Origin: Glutamicibacter nicotianae
GTDB lineage: Bacteria > Actinomycetota > Actinomycetes > Actinomycetales > Micrococcaceae
DNA length: 64,000 nt
Direction of reading: 5' to 3'
Assembly: GCF_006539525.1 (NCBI RefSeq)
Contig: NZ_BJNE01000006.1
Location: 124,001 to 188,000 of the forward strand
Both the position numbers and the translations under genes were made by a program. Below are positions 36,084 to 44,857 of this stretch, one piece after another. How positions within the stretch are numbered: position 1 is the stretch's first letter; the number at the start of each line of letters is the position of its first letter. The notes beneath the pieces are model-generated. The model saw only the letters and a list, made by a program, of their open reading frames with translations. It ran no database searches and was not told where the DNA came from.

Positions 36084-36704
36084 ATGTCTGCCGAATTGAT
36101 TGGCGCACGTCGCGCCCGCATGGAACGCGTGACCAGCGAATCGTCCGTATTCGTTGAATTGGATCTCGATGGAACCGGCGTCTCGGAGATCAGCACCTCG
36201 GTGCCGTTCTATGACCACATGCTGACTGCGCTCTCCAAGCATTCGCTCATCGACCTCACCGTGCGTGCTACCGGCGATACCCACATCGATGTCCACCACA
36301 CCGTTGAGGACACCGCGATCACCATCGGCGAAGTGCTGCGCGTGGCGCTGGGCAACAAGGCAGGCATCCGCCGCTTCGGCACCTCCTACGCTCCGCTGGA
36401 CGAGGCGCTGTCCCGTTCAGTCGTCGATGTCTCGGGCCGGCCATACCTCGTGCACTCCGGCGAGCCTGCTGGTCAGGAATACCACTTGATCGGCGGGCAC
36501 TTCACCGGCTCGATGACCCGCCACGTCTTCGAAGCCATCACCTTCCACGCACAGATCTGCGCTCACATCGAGGTGCTCTCGGGCCGCGACCCGCACCACA
36601 TTGTCGAAGCGCAATTCAAGTCCTTCGCCCGCGCCTTGCGCGAAGCCGTAGAGCGCGATGAGCGCATGGGCGACAAGATCCCATCCACGAAGGGTGCCCT
36701 GTAA
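36084..36704 (+). CDS. hisB: Imidazoleglycerol-phosphate dehydratase
   Basis: 206 residues, monofunctional actinobacterial HisB without the phosphatase domain of the E. coli fusion. The Mn-binding His/Glu repeats are visible: [52 protein letters not shown] at 36084 after GAAGGAAG. hisH begins directly after its stop. Confidence 0.97.
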   Translation: MSAELIGARRARMERVTSESSVFVELDLDGTGVSEISTSVPFYDHMLTALSKHSLIDLTVRATGDTHIDVHHTVEDTAITIGEVLRVALGNKAGIRRFGTSYAPLDEALSRSVVDVSGRPYLVHSGEPAGQEYHLIGGHFTGSMTRHVFEAITFHAQICAHIEVLSGRDPHHIVEAQFKSFARALREAVERDERMGDKIPSTKGAL

Positions 36705-37340
36705 GTGGAGAAGAAAACAGTAGTTGTCCTGGACTACGGTTCAGGCAACGTCCGATCCGCCGTGCGCGCCTTGGAAGCCGCCGGCGCCGAGGTGGAACTG
36801 ACCGCAGACCCGAAGAAGATCGTGGCTGCCGACGGACTGGTAGTCCCGGGAGTCGGCGCCTACGCCTCGGTCATGGAACAGTTGACCGCAACCGGGTCCC
36901 TGCGCTGGATCGGCCGCCGCATCGCCGGTGGCCTGCCCGTCTTGGGGATCTGCGTGGGCCACCAGGTCTTCTTTGAAGAAGGCGTGGAGCACGGGGTGAA
37001 AACCGAAGGCATCGGCGAATGGCCGGGCAAGGTTGAACGCCTCCAGTCGGATGTCATTCCGCACATGGGCTGGAACACGGTGCGCCCGCCGGAAGGATCC
37101 AAGCTTTTCGCAGGCATCGAGGACGAGCGATTCTACTTCGTGCACTCCTACGCTGTGCAGAAGTGGGAATTCGACGTCACCCAGCCAGCGATGACCCCGC
37201 CGCAGGTGACCTGGTCGACGCACGGGACGCCATTCGTGGCCGCCGTCGAGAACGGCCCGCTCTCGGCAGTCCAGTTCCACCCGGAGAAGTCCGGCGACGC
37301 TGGCGCACAGCTGCTGCGCAACTGGTTGGGGACACTCTAG
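36705..37340 (+). CDS. hisH: Imidazole glycerol phosphate synthase, glutaminase subunit
   Basis: 211 residues. Releases ammonia from glutamine for HisF. Class I glutaminase triad: nucleophile Cys in [13 protein letters not shown] and the His-Glu of VQFHPEKSG. It starts with YGSGNVRSA typical of HisH. GTG start with zero spacing to hisB. The partner gene hisF is not in the window. Confidence 0.96.
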   Translation: MEKKTVVVLDYGSGNVRSAVRALEAAGAEVELTADPKKIVAADGLVVPGVGAYASVMEQLTATGSLRWIGRRIAGGLPVLGICVGHQVFFEEGVEHGVKTEGIGEWPGKVERLQSDVIPHMGWNTVRPPEGSKLFAGIEDERFYFVHSYAVQKWEFDVTQPAMTPPQVTWSTHGTPFVAAVENGPLSAVQFHPEKSGDAGAQLLRNWLGTL

Positions 37341-37342
37341 GC

Positions 37343-37492
37343 ATGTGGAGCCTCATCTTGGGTGTTATCGGGGCCTTCCTGATCGGCGGGGCCATTTCGC
37401 TGAAGAACCAGAAGGCCCATATTTCATGGATCATCGCGCTCTGGGTGCTTGCAGGCATGAGCCTGATCGCAGCCTGGGCCCTGACCTACTAA
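37343..37492 (+). CDS. 49-residue two-helix membrane protein inside the his cluster
   Basis: ATG 2 nt after the hisH stop. [20 protein letters not shown] and a second segment, [19 protein letters not shown], flank a short KNQKAH loop. The tight spacing on both sides (29 nt to hisA) implies co-transcription. I recall similar tiny ORFs between hisH and hisA in related Arthrobacter, with no known function. Confidence 0.65.
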   Translation: MWSLILGVIGAFLIGGAISLKNQKAHISWIIALWVLAGMSLIAAWALTY

Positions 37493-37521
37493 CCACTTTT
37501 TACTTCTTCACTAAGGACATC

Positions 37522-38259
37522 ATGAGCGAGCAACCAATCCTCGAACTCCTGCCTGCGGTAGATATCGCCGGCGGCCAGGCAGTGCGCCTGGTCCAGGGCG
37601 AAGCCGGTTCAGAGACCGGATACGGCGACCCGCTGGAAGCTGCGCTTTCCTGGCAGAACGCCGGGGCCGAATGGCTGCACCTGGTCGACCTGGACGCAGC
37701 CTTCGACCGCGGAAGCAATGTCGAGATCGTCCAGCGCATTGCCAAGGAACTGAACATCAAGGTCGAGCTCTCCGGCGGCATCCGCGACGACGCCTCCCTG
37801 GAACGTGCACTGGAATTCGGCGCTACCCGCGTCAACCTCGGTACCGCCGCACTGGAAAACCCGGAATGGACGAAGCAGGCCATCGCCCGCCACGGCGACA
37901 AGATCGCCGTGGGCATGGACGTGCGCGGAACCACCTTGTCCGGCCACGGTTGGACCAAGGACGGCGGCGACCTGTGGGACGTCCTAGCTCGCTTGGAAGA
38001 CGCCGGATGCGCCCGCTATGTTGTCACCGACGTGACCAAGGACGGCACGCTGCGCGGTCCAAACGTTGAACTGCTGCGCGAAATCGCTGCCAAGACCAGC
38101 AAGCCGATTGTCGCCTCGGGCGGCATCTCCTCGCTCGAAGACCTCCGCGTCTTGCGTGAGCTGGTTCCTGAAGGCATCGAAGGCGCCATCATGGGCAAGG
38201 CGCTGTACTCAGGCCAGTTCACCTTGCAAGAAGCGCTCGATGTGGCAGGCCGCCGCTAG
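37522..38259 (+). CDS. hisA: Bifunctional HisA/TrpF isomerase (PriA)
   Basis: 245-residue (beta/alpha)8 barrel. [17 protein letters not shown] carries the first catalytic Asp; [16 protein letters not shown] carries the second; [10 protein letters not shown] and VASGGISS bind phosphates. In most actinobacteria this enzyme isomerises both ProFAR (histidine) and PRA (tryptophan) as PriA; dual activity is inferred from lineage. ATG after AAGGACATC. A strong terminator follows. Confidence 0.94.
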   Translation: MSEQPILELLPAVDIAGGQAVRLVQGEAGSETGYGDPLEAALSWQNAGAEWLHLVDLDAAFDRGSNVEIVQRIAKELNIKVELSGGIRDDASLERALEFGATRVNLGTAALENPEWTKQAIARHGDKIAVGMDVRGTTLSGHGWTKDGGDLWDVLARLEDAGCARYVVTDVTKDGTLRGPNVELLREIAAKTSKPIVASGGISSLEDLRVLRELVPEGIEGAIMGKALYSGQFTLQEALDVAGRR

Positions 38260-38277
38260 GCACCAAGCACCATCCGC

Positions 38278-38318
38278 GAAAGGCGATTCAGAAGCTCCCT
38301 GCTTCTGAATCGCCTTTC
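38278..38318 (+). terminator. Terminator of the his cluster
   Basis: Perfect 18-bp stem GAAAGGCGATTCAGAAGC / GCTTCTGAATCGCCTTTC with a 5-nt loop. Confidence 0.88.
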
Positions 38319-38467
38319 CATTTGTGAAGCCAGATTCCTGCAATACCTTCTCCTGGCAGCGATGGCGCACAGCTGGCAGGGGATGAAATCTGAAATGCCC
38401 CGCTCGGGGTGTCCAAGCTCATGAATGCAGTTTTGGAACTTCCTGCCAACAACCTCGAAACCACCGA

Positions 38468-38480
38468 TAGCATGGAGCTA
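38468..38480 (+). promoter_or_regulatory. Leaderless promoter -10 of the SseB gene
   Basis: TAGCAT, GGAGCT, ATG at 38480. GGAG is only 2 nt from the start, so leaderless initiation is favoured. Confidence 0.45.
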
Positions 38481-39361
38481 TGAGCACCGAGCAACCTGAA
38501 TCTGCACCCAAACGCCATCTGCCGGGACATATTGTCGCTGCGCTGGCGCAGGCAGGTTCAAAAACCGACTCTGCCGGCCAGGATTGGGAAGGCCGCGACC
38601 TGAGCGGCGAAGGCAACCCCCTGCATAACTTCGACAAGGACGACGGCAAGGCCGACGCCAATGTCGTTGCCGCCTTGGCAGCCTTGCGAGCCGGCACCGC
38701 GGGGGAGGGCGAAGTGCATCAATCCTTGTCACAGGCGCGCGTTTTCGTTGCGGTGGTCGCCCAGCTCGGTGAAGAAGCGATGACTGAACACGGCTTCGCC
38801 TCCGATAAGGAAGCCGATATGGCGCTGGTGAAGATCAAGGCTCCGGATGGCCGCATGGCCCTGCCGATCTTCACCACAGTTGAACGGCTTCAGACGTGGC
38901 ACAAGGAAGCTCGGCCGGTGGCGGTCTACGCCCCGCGGGCGGCCCTCTCGGCAGTCAGCGAGGAATGCCAGCTGCTGGTCCTCGATCCCGGAAGCGATTT
39001 CACCTTCGTGCTTCGACGACCCGGGGTCTGGAACCTGGCTAAGCAGATCGAGTGGATTCCGAGTTATCAGAATCAGCAGATCGCCAACCTGGTGCAGGAT
39101 GCAACCGAAGGCTTCAGCCAGTTGCAGACCGTCAAGGTTGCCCCGGGCAGGGGAGTCGGCTCCCGCAGCAAGGACGGGCAAGTTGTCCTTGGCGGAGGTT
39201 CCGGACCGGAACTCAACCTGCAGTTCGTCTTTGCTCCTGGAACGAGCGAGAACGACGCACGCGAGGCAACTCGCGCAATCCACGGGCGTTTGTCCCAGAA
39301 CACCGAATTCGCTGAAGCAGTGGATTCCCTCGAACTCAGTTTGCACAGCGCGCCGAGCTAG
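38480..39361 (+). CDS. SseB family protein
   Basis: 293 residues. The SseB N-terminal-like domain covers about 80-185 (ARVFVAVVAQLGEEAMTEHGF, DMALVKIKAPDGRMALPIFTTVERLQTWH); the FTS...L.W pattern is the family hallmark. The name derives from an enhanced-serine-sensitivity phenotype; the molecular role in actinobacteria is unknown. In Arthrobacter it regularly follows hisA. The C-terminal half (residues 195-290) is less conserved. Confidence 0.82.
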   Translation: MSTEQPESAPKRHLPGHIVAALAQAGSKTDSAGQDWEGRDLSGEGNPLHNFDKDDGKADANVVAALAALRAGTAGEGEVHQSLSQARVFVAVVAQLGEEAMTEHGFASDKEADMALVKIKAPDGRMALPIFTTVERLQTWHKEARPVAVYAPRAALSAVSEECQLLVLDPGSDFTFVLRRPGVWNLAKQIEWIPSYQNQQIANLVQDATEGFSQLQTVKVAPGRGVGSRSKDGQVVLGGGSGPELNLQFVFAPGTSENDAREATRAIHGRLSQNTEFAEAVDSLELSLHSAPS

Positions 39362-39402
39362 ACCGGCGGGCTCCTTTTGACCAGATAAGGAACTTTCCGG
39401 GC

Positions 39403-40740
39403 ATGAAAAGCTATTGGCAGATCCTGCGCCAGCCGCAGATCTCACTGTTGTTGCTGATTGGCATGATTGCCCGCCTGCCGCACTCTGCCTTGAGCATGCT
39501 GCTGCTCCTGCATCTGGTGAACAACCTCGACCAATCCTGGGTTTCAGCGGGCCTGGTCACGGCAGTCATGACCCTGGGCATCGCCATCGGCGCCCCCTGG
39601 CGCGGAGCCCGCGTGGATGTCTGGGGACTGCGCCGCGCGATGATCCCCTCGGTGATCGTCGAAACCCTCGTCTGGTGCACGGTGCCCCATGTTCCGCTGG
39701 TTTGGGTCTACCCCTTGGCCTTCATCGGCGGGCTCTTCGCACTGCCGGTCTTCTCCGTGGTGCGTACCGCCCTGGGCATCATGACCACCGGTGAGCAGCG
39801 CCGTACCGCCTTCGCCCTGGACGCAACCGCCACCGAACTGGTGTTCATCGTCGGCCCGGCCAGTGCCGGCATTGTCGCCACCCAGGTCAGCAGCGTCATC
39901 GGCTTGAGCGTAATTGGCGTAACCTCGACGGTGGCCGGTTTGGCGCTGATGATACTGAATCCGCCAACACGCAGCGACGACCCCAAGGCGATTGCTTCGC
40001 GGGCCAACGTGCACGAAGAACGCCTGGGCGCGGAAGCCAGCTTCATTGCCGCCGCACCGATGGGCGTGCCCGAAGTCGAAGGCGAGCTGATTGCCGCCGG
40101 CATGAAATCCGCCCGTGCCCGGATCAAGCAGCGCGGACGCAACTTCAAGAACCGTTTCAACTGGGTCAGCGCTTCGGTCCTGGCGGTCTTCATCGCCTCG
40201 GCCGGAGCGGGCATGCTGCTCACCGGCACCGAGGTGGCCATCGTGGCCGAACTGGATGCGTCGGCGCAAAGCCACCAGCTTGGGCTGGTGTTCTTCTTCT
40301 GGTGCGGCGCCTCGCTGATGGGCGGCCTGATCTACGGGTCGATGACCCGGGTCATCTCTCCGCTGGTGCTGCTGCTGAGCATGGCAGTGCTGACCATACC
40401 GATGTATTTCGCGTGGGATACCTGGTCATTGGCGCTGTTCTCCGCCCTGCCCGGCTTCCTCTGCGCGCCAACTCTGTCGGCGGCTTCCGAATGGCTCACC
40501 GACCTGGTGGCCGAAAAGCGCCGCGGCGAAGCCATGGGCTGGTACGGTTCGGCGATGACCGCGGGTACCGCGCTGGGCTCTCCAATCACCGGCATCTTCG
40601 TCGACAACCTCGGTCCGGCCCCTGCCTTCATCGGCATCAGCACGATGGCCGCGCTGGTTGTAGTGATCGCGCTGATCGCCCAGCAGATCCGCCGTCGCGT
40701 GCGCCGTGCCCGCCGCCGTCGCCTGGAAACGATCGCCTAG
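39403..40740 (+). CDS. MFS transporter
   Basis: 445 residues, twelve predicted helices. MFS loop GAPWRGARVDVWGLRRAMIP (G-x3-D-R-x-G-x-R/K-like) after helix 2, and a basic cytosolic loop between helices 6 and 7 (residues ~200-245) rich in Arg/Lys. Ends RRRVRRARRRRLETIA. Substrate not inferable. It lies 41 nt after the SseB gene and overlaps the convergent GNAT gene by 4 nt. Confidence 0.85.
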   Translation: MKSYWQILRQPQISLLLLIGMIARLPHSALSMLLLLHLVNNLDQSWVSAGLVTAVMTLGIAIGAPWRGARVDVWGLRRAMIPSVIVETLVWCTVPHVPLVWVYPLAFIGGLFALPVFSVVRTALGIMTTGEQRRTAFALDATATELVFIVGPASAGIVATQVSSVIGLSVIGVTSTVAGLALMILNPPTRSDDPKAIASRANVHEERLGAEASFIAAAPMGVPEVEGELIAAGMKSARARIKQRGRNFKNRFNWVSASVLAVFIASAGAGMLLTGTEVAIVAELDASAQSHQLGLVFFFWCGASLMGGLIYGSMTRVISPLVLLLSMAVLTIPMYFAWDTWSLALFSALPGFLCAPTLSAASEWLTDLVAEKRRGEAMGWYGSAMTAGTALGSPITGIFVDNLGPAPAFIGISTMAALVVVIALIAQQIRRRVRRARRRRLETIA

Positions 40741-41288
40741 GCGCGAGGCGCTGGCCTGAGCCGCGAGTACATGTACATGTCCTTGCGGTCGGAGCCCACC
40801 CGTTCCCAGCTGCGCAGCAACCCTTCGCGCTGGAAGCCGCAGGCTTCGGCGGTCCGCCACGACCCCTCGTTCCAGGGCTCCACGTAGAGCTCCACCCGTT
40901 CGATGCCCGGATGCTCCAAGCCCCAGCCCGCCAGCGCCGTCAATGCCTGCTTGGCAATGCCCCGGCGCCGGAACCCTGGGGCGATCCAATATCCGATGCT
41001 TGCCCGGCCCTGATGGGCATCGCGCAGCCAGAGGCCGATCTGCCCGGCGGCAGCATTTGTCATCGCGTCGGCGATGGCAAATGAGTAGCCGCTGCCCTCG
41101 GCGACCCGGCGATGCTGGCGTTCGATGAATGCCGCGTAGTCCGCTTCGGTCCCTTGTGCCGGGACAGTGGTGATCCGAGGAATGTACGGGTCGGCGGACG
41201 CCTGCCGCACGGTGGGGATATCGCTGGGCTGGAAGGGACGCAGGCGGTAGGCCCCGGCGTCCAGCACTGGCTGTTCGAGCATCTTCAT
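40737..41288 (-). CDS. GNAT acetyltransferase, RimJ/RimL type
   Basis: 183 residues. The N-terminal YRLRPFQPSDIPTVRQASADP pattern and acetyl-CoA site IAPGFRRRGIAKQALTALAGWG (R-x-x-G-x-A), then VELYVEPWNEGSWRTAEACGFQREGLLRS. Such proteins acetylate N-termini of ribosomal proteins, or small molecules and antibiotics; target unknown. Minus-strand TAGGTT lies 6 nt before the ATG. Confidence 0.85.
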   Translation of the reverse strand: MKMLEQPVLDAGAYRLRPFQPSDIPTVRQASADPYIPRITTVPAQGTEADYAAFIERQHRRVAEGSGYSFAIADAMTNAAAGQIGLWLRDAHQGRASIGYWIAPGFRRRGIAKQALTALAGWGLEHPGIERVELYVEPWNEGSWRTAEACGFQREGLLRSWERVGSDRKDMYMYSRLRPAPRA

Positions 41289-41300
41289 GCTTCCAACCTA
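41288..41300 (-). promoter_or_regulatory. Leaderless promoter -10 of the GNAT gene
   Basis: On the minus strand TAGGTT, GGAAGC, ATG. Confidence 0.45.
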
Positions 41301-41384
41301 GCCGGTGATCCAAACAACAATGGACCCGTTTCCCGAAGGAAACGAGTCCATGATGTTAATCTCTTAAAATTCAGCCAATATTAC

Positions 41385-41750
41385 CTAGTTGACCGGTCCG
41401 GTGAACTTCTCGCCCGGGCCCTTGCCTGGTGCATCGGGGATGATCGAAGCTTCGCGGAAGGCGAGCTGGAGGCTGCGCAGGCCGTCGCGCAAAGGCGCTG
41501 CGTGCTGCGAGCCGATCTCCGGCGCACCGGCGGTGACTAGGCCTGCCAGTGCGGTGATCAGCTTGCGGGCCTCATCGAGATCCTTCAGCTCATTGGCATC
41601 TTCGCCCTCTGCAAGGCCGCACTTGACGGCAGCTGCACTCATCAGGTGGACAGCGGCGGTGGTGATGATTTCAACTGCTGCAACTTCAGCGATATCGCGC
41701 ACCTGCTGGTCCACGGAGTGCTGGTGCGAGTTGGTGTCTTCGTTAGTCAT
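41385..41750 (-). CDS. DUF1844 domain protein
   Basis: 121 residues from the ATG at 41750 (MTNEDTNSHQ); the frame runs further upstream without coding signal. DUF1844 core: VRDIAEVAAVEIITTAAVHLMSAAAVKCGL followed by DLDEARKLITALAGLVTAG. Small cytosolic helical protein often found beside infC in actinobacteria; function unknown. The Gly/Pro-rich tail ends KFTGPVN. Divergent from the infC operon. Confidence 0.85.
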   Translation of the reverse strand: MTNEDTNSHQHSVDQQVRDIAEVAAVEIITTAAVHLMSAAAVKCGLAEGEDANELKDLDEARKLITALAGLVTAGAPEIGSQHAAPLRDGLRSLQLAFREASIIPDAPGKGPGEKFTGPVN

Positions 41751-41830
41751 ACTGCTAAGCTTGTCACAGACCGACTCGATGCCGGTACTTCTCGCAGTTC
41801 TCCAGTTAGCCCTGGACGAGGGATTCGTAC

Positions 41831-41836
41831 TAGTAT
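41831..41836 (+). promoter_or_regulatory. Candidate -10 of the infC-rpmI-rplT transcript
   Basis: TAGTAT about 210 nt upstream of infC, just before a structured leader: hairpin GGATCGCA/TGCGATCC (41904-41923), then the attenuator. No convincing -35 was found. Confidence 0.4.
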
Positions 41837-41973
41837 TGAGCCATGCAAGTGGAGGCCAACTCCCACCCGCTGTCGCCGTTTCAGGCTTCCGGGTAATTCG
41901 GCAGGATCGCAGCAATGCGATCCCCTAGCGCTTACGCGGGAACTTTCCCGTGTTCGGCTATGTCGTTCTTTCT

Positions 41974-42014
41974 GGCCTTCGCCTGCAATCGCAGACGGAG
42001 GCCTTCTTTGTTTG
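41974..42014 (+). terminator. Attenuator-type terminator in the infC leader
   Basis: Stem GGCCTTCGCCTGC / GCAGACGGAGGCC (two G-U pairs), AATC loop, then TTCTTTGTTT. It ends 32 nt before the infC start, so read-through must be controlled; L20- or IF3-type leader control is the natural comparison. Confidence 0.72.
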
Positions 42015-42046
42015 CGGTCATGGATTACGAATTTCAGGAGTGACAC

Positions 42047-42730
42047 ATCAGCGATCCACGCATTAACGAGCGCATTCGCGTGCCAGAGGTACGTCTCGTC
42101 GGCCCTAATGGTGAGCAGGTAGGCATCGTCCGCATTGAGGACGCGCTTCGTCTTGCTCTCGAGTCCGATCTGGACTTGGTCGAGGTGGCACCCAGCGCCA
42201 AGCCTCCAGTGTGCAAATTGATGGATTTCGGCAAGTACAAGTACGAAGCCGCCGTCAAGGCTCGCGAAGCTCGTAAGAACCAGACCAACACGGTCTTGAA
42301 GGAAGTCCGCTTCCGCCTGAAGATCGACACCCACGACTACGAGACCAAGGTCGGCCACGCACTGCGCTTCTTGGGCGCAGGCGACAAGGTCAAGGCCATG
42401 ATCCAGTTCCGTGGTCGTGAGCAGCAGCGACCAGAAATGGGCATCCGCTTGCTTGAAAAGTTTGCAGCAGACGTCGCCGAAGTTGGGGTCATTGAGTCCA
42501 GCCCGCGCATCGATGGCCGAAACATGGTCATGGTTGTTGGTCCGCTGAAGAACAAGGCAGAGGCTCGCCGCGAGCAGCAGCAGAAGTCGGGTGGCCGCAA
42601 TTCGGCCAAGCGCAAGATCCGCACCGACGCTCCGGTTGAGACCGAGGGCCAGAATGTCGCAGCTTCCATGGATGATGACGCCCGCGCCAAGCTGGAGCAG
42701 GCACGTCAGGCAGCTGAAGGCGACGCCTAG
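42047..42730 (+). CDS. infC: Translation initiation factor IF-3, ATC start
   Basis: 227 residues if started at the ATC at 42047. AGGAG (42036-42040) lies 6 nt upstream, and an in-frame stop (42041-42043) excludes anything earlier than 42044. The N-terminus then reads [28 protein letters not shown], the family-typical IF3 start; the next canonical codon, GTG at 42080, would delete that conserved segment. N-domain to about 85, linker [19 protein letters not shown]-domain to about 180, then an actinobacterial charged tail. IF3 rejects non-AUG initiation, so this start implies autoregulation. Confidence 0.93.
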   Translation: MSDPRINERIRVPEVRLVGPNGEQVGIVRIEDALRLALESDLDLVEVAPSAKPPVCKLMDFGKYKYEAAVKAREARKNQTNTVLKEVRFRLKIDTHDYETKVGHALRFLGAGDKVKAMIQFRGREQQRPEMGIRLLEKFAADVAEVGVIESSPRIDGRNMVMVVGPLKNKAEARREQQQKSGGRNSAKRKIRTDAPVETEGQNVAASMDDDARAKLEQARQAAEGDA

Positions 42731-42849
42731 CCAAGCCTGTTGGGCTTTCGGGCCCGTCACCGTTCACGGTGAAGGAACTTCCTCCGGGAAGATCCAACTA
42801 CAAGAGAACAACAGCGGTCACCTTTATCGGGGCCCGCTTCGGATGATCC

Positions 42850-42872
42850 CCACCCGGTGCCTTACCGGGTGG
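42850..42872 (+). promoter_or_regulatory. Hairpin upstream of rpmI
   Basis: CCACCCGGT / ACCGGGTGG with a 5-nt GCCTT loop ends 7 nt before the rpmI Shine-Dalgarno (AAGGAGA). Possible site for L20-type translational control; no direct evidence. Confidence 0.4.
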
Positions 42873-42895
42873 AGCACGTAAGGAGAACGGCAGCT

Positions 42896-43090
42896 ATGCC
42901 GAAGTTCAAGACTCACAGTGGCGCCAAGAAGCGCTTCAAGCTCACCGGCAGCGGTAAGCTCGCTCGCCAGCAGGCCAACCGTCGCCACTACCTGGAGCAC
43001 AAGTCCTCGCGCGTTACCCGTCGCCTGGCTTCTGACCAGATCGTCGCCAAGGCCGATGTGAAGACCATCAAGCGGATGCTGGGCCTCTAA
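42896..43090 (+). CDS. rpmI: 50S ribosomal protein L35
   Basis: 64 residues, very basic: [20 protein letters not shown], then the [17 protein letters not shown] segment characteristic of L35. ATG at 42896 after AAGGAGA. Middle gene of infC-rpmI-rplT; the gaps on both sides (165 and 104 nt) contain hairpins that may tune relative synthesis. Confidence 0.97.
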   Translation: MPKFKTHSGAKKRFKLTGSGKLARQQANRRHYLEHKSSRVTRRLASDQIVAKADVKTIKRMLGL

Positions 43091-43194
43091 GCTCTCCCTT
43101 TCGCACTACGGGGAAGCAATACCCCACCACCCATAGATTTCACCCATCCCGCGGCATTGCGGGCACTGGGGAACTGACTTGAAGGAGTACACAC

Positions 43195-43842
43195 GTGGCA
43201 CGTGTGAAGCGGGCAGTAAACGCCCACAAGAAGCGTCGCGTCGTTCTGGAACGCGCAAAGGGTTACCGCGGTCAGCGTTCGCGCCTGTACCGTAAGGCCA
43301 AGGAGCAGCTGCTCCACTCGTTCGTTTACAGCTTCAACGACCGCCGTAAGCGCAAGGGCGACTTCCGCCGCCTGTGGATCCAGCGCATCAACGCTGCATC
43401 CCGCGCCAACGGCATGACCTACAACCGCCTGATCCAGGGCCTGAAGGCTGCCCAGATCGAGGTTGACCGCCGCATGCTCGCAGAGCTGGCTGTTTCGGAC
43501 TCGAACGCTTTCGCCACCCTGGTGAAGGTTGCAAAGGACGCTCTTCCAGCTGACGTCAACGCACCAAAGGCTGCTGCTGAGGTTGCTGCCCCTAAGGCTG
43601 AGAAGGCTCCAAAGGCTGCTGCCAAGGCTGTCGAGGGTGAAGGCGTAATCAAGGCTGTTGAAGGCGAAGACGCTCCTGAGGGCTTCGTCATCAAGGGCAA
43701 CGCCGGCTCGAACAAGTACCACGTTCCAGGTTCGACCTGGTACGAGCAGACTGAAGCAGAGTACTGGTTCAACTCCATCGAAGCTGCCAAGGCTGCAGGC
43801 TTCGAACCAGCTGGCGGAGAATCCCGTCAGCAGATGAAGTAA
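43195..43842 (+). CDS. rplT: 50S ribosomal protein L20 with C-terminal sunset-like domain
   Basis: 215 residues, against about 118-130 for ordinary L20. Residues 1-117 are canonical ([53 protein letters not shown]). Residues 118-162 are an Ala/Lys/Glu/Pro linker with the repeat AVEGEG..KAVEGED. Residues 163-207 read [20 protein letters not shown] ... [19 protein letters not shown], resembling the 'sunset' domain (GN..S..YH.P.S..Y..T.AE.WF....A..AGF). GTG start after GAAGGAG. The added domain would project from the ribosome; function unknown. Confidence 0.95.
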   Translation: MARVKRAVNAHKKRRVVLERAKGYRGQRSRLYRKAKEQLLHSFVYSFNDRRKRKGDFRRLWIQRINAASRANGMTYNRLIQGLKAAQIEVDRRMLAELAVSDSNAFATLVKVAKDALPADVNAPKAAAEVAAPKAEKAPKAAAKAVEGEGVIKAVEGEDAPEGFVIKGNAGSNKYHVPGSTWYEQTEAEYWFNSIEAAKAAGFEPAGGESRQQMK

Positions 43843-43889
43843 ATCTCTTCTCCCTTTGAGCTGAGGCTCAGGTAGGACAGATCACAACG

Positions 43890-43926
43890 AAGGACGGGTC
43901 CCGCGCATAGCGCGGACCCGTCCTTT
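43890..43926 (+). terminator. Terminator of infC-rpmI-rplT
   Basis: AAGGACGGGTCCCGCGC / GCGCGGACCCGTCCTT (one bulged C), ATA loop, followed by a short T-rich end. Confidence 0.85.
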
Positions 43927-43941
43927 GCGTGCATCTACCGG

Positions 43942-43954
43942 TATTCTCGAGTCA
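43942..43954 (+). promoter_or_regulatory. Leaderless promoter -10 of the TrmH-type gene
   Basis: TATTCT, CGAGTC, ATG at 43954. Confidence 0.55.
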
Positions 43955-44832
43955 TGAGCAGTTTTCCTCCAGAAGTGATGTCCAATCCACGCGCTGAACG
44001 GGTCAAGGCCATCGCGCGGCTGGCCAAGATCAAGGGCCGCGAAGCCACCGGTGAATACCTCGCCGAAGGCCCGCAGGCTGTTCGCGAAGCGCTCAAGGCC
44101 CATCTGGAGGACGACAACCTGGTCCAAGGCGTCTACGCCGTCGGCGGCTTCCTGGAAAGCCACGAGGAATTCGCGCAGCTGCTCGACGAGGCGAAGGTGC
44201 CAACCCGCATCGTCACCGGCGAGGTGCTGCACGCCATGGCCGACACCCAGACCCCGCAGGGCATCCTCGCGGTCGTCGCCATGTCCCAGCCGCAGCTGAG
44301 CGAGGTGCTGGACACCAAGCCGAAGCTGATCGCCGTGCTCTGCCGCGTGCAGGATCCGGGCAACGCCGGCACCATCCTGCGCGCCGCCGATGCCGCCGGA
44401 GCTGATGCGGTGATCCTGACCAAGGGCAGCGTGGACATCTACAACCCGAAGGCCGTGCGCTCCACCGCCGGCTCGCTGTTCCACCTGCCGGTACTGAGCA
44501 ACATCGAATTCGACCACCTGGTCGCCGCCGCGAAGAGCACCGGAAGCCAAGTGCTGGCAGCCGACGGCTATGCCGCCCACAACCTCGATACCCTGCAGGA
44601 TGCCGCCGTGCTGCGTGCACACCAACCGGGCACCGCCGCGCCCGAAGGCCAGCCGGTGCTCGAAGCGCCCACCCTGTGGCTGTTCGGCAACGAAGGCCAA
44701 GGCCTGGACGAGCACGAGAAGGATGCCGCCGACTACCGAGTGGCAGTGCCGCTCTACGGTGTCGCCGAATCCCTGAACGTGGGGACCGCATCCACCGTCT
44801 GCCTGTACGCCTCGGCCCGCGCCCAGCGCTAG
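43954..44832 (+). CDS. TrmH/SpoU-family RNA methyltransferase
   Basis: 292 residues. An N-terminal substrate-binding domain (residues 12-110, EYLAEGPQAVREAL) precedes the SPOUT knot: motif 1 VQDPGNAGTILRAADAAGADAV, motif 2 LWLFGNEGQGL, motif 3 VPLYGVAESLNVGTASTVCLY. It 2'-O-methylates rRNA or tRNA ribose; target unknown. Residues ~215-235 contain a loop insertion (HQPGTAAPEGQ). Lies between rplT and pheS as in relatives. Confidence 0.92.
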   Translation: MSSFPPEVMSNPRAERVKAIARLAKIKGREATGEYLAEGPQAVREALKAHLEDDNLVQGVYAVGGFLESHEEFAQLLDEAKVPTRIVTGEVLHAMADTQTPQGILAVVAMSQPQLSEVLDTKPKLIAVLCRVQDPGNAGTILRAADAAGADAVILTKGSVDIYNPKAVRSTAGSLFHLPVLSNIEFDHLVAAAKSTGSQVLAADGYAAHNLDTLQDAAVLRAHQPGTAAPEGQPVLEAPTLWLFGNEGQGLDEHEKDAADYRVAVPLYGVAESLNVGTASTVCLYASARAQR

Positions 44833-44857
44833 GCGCAGAGGAGCATCCTGAACACCC

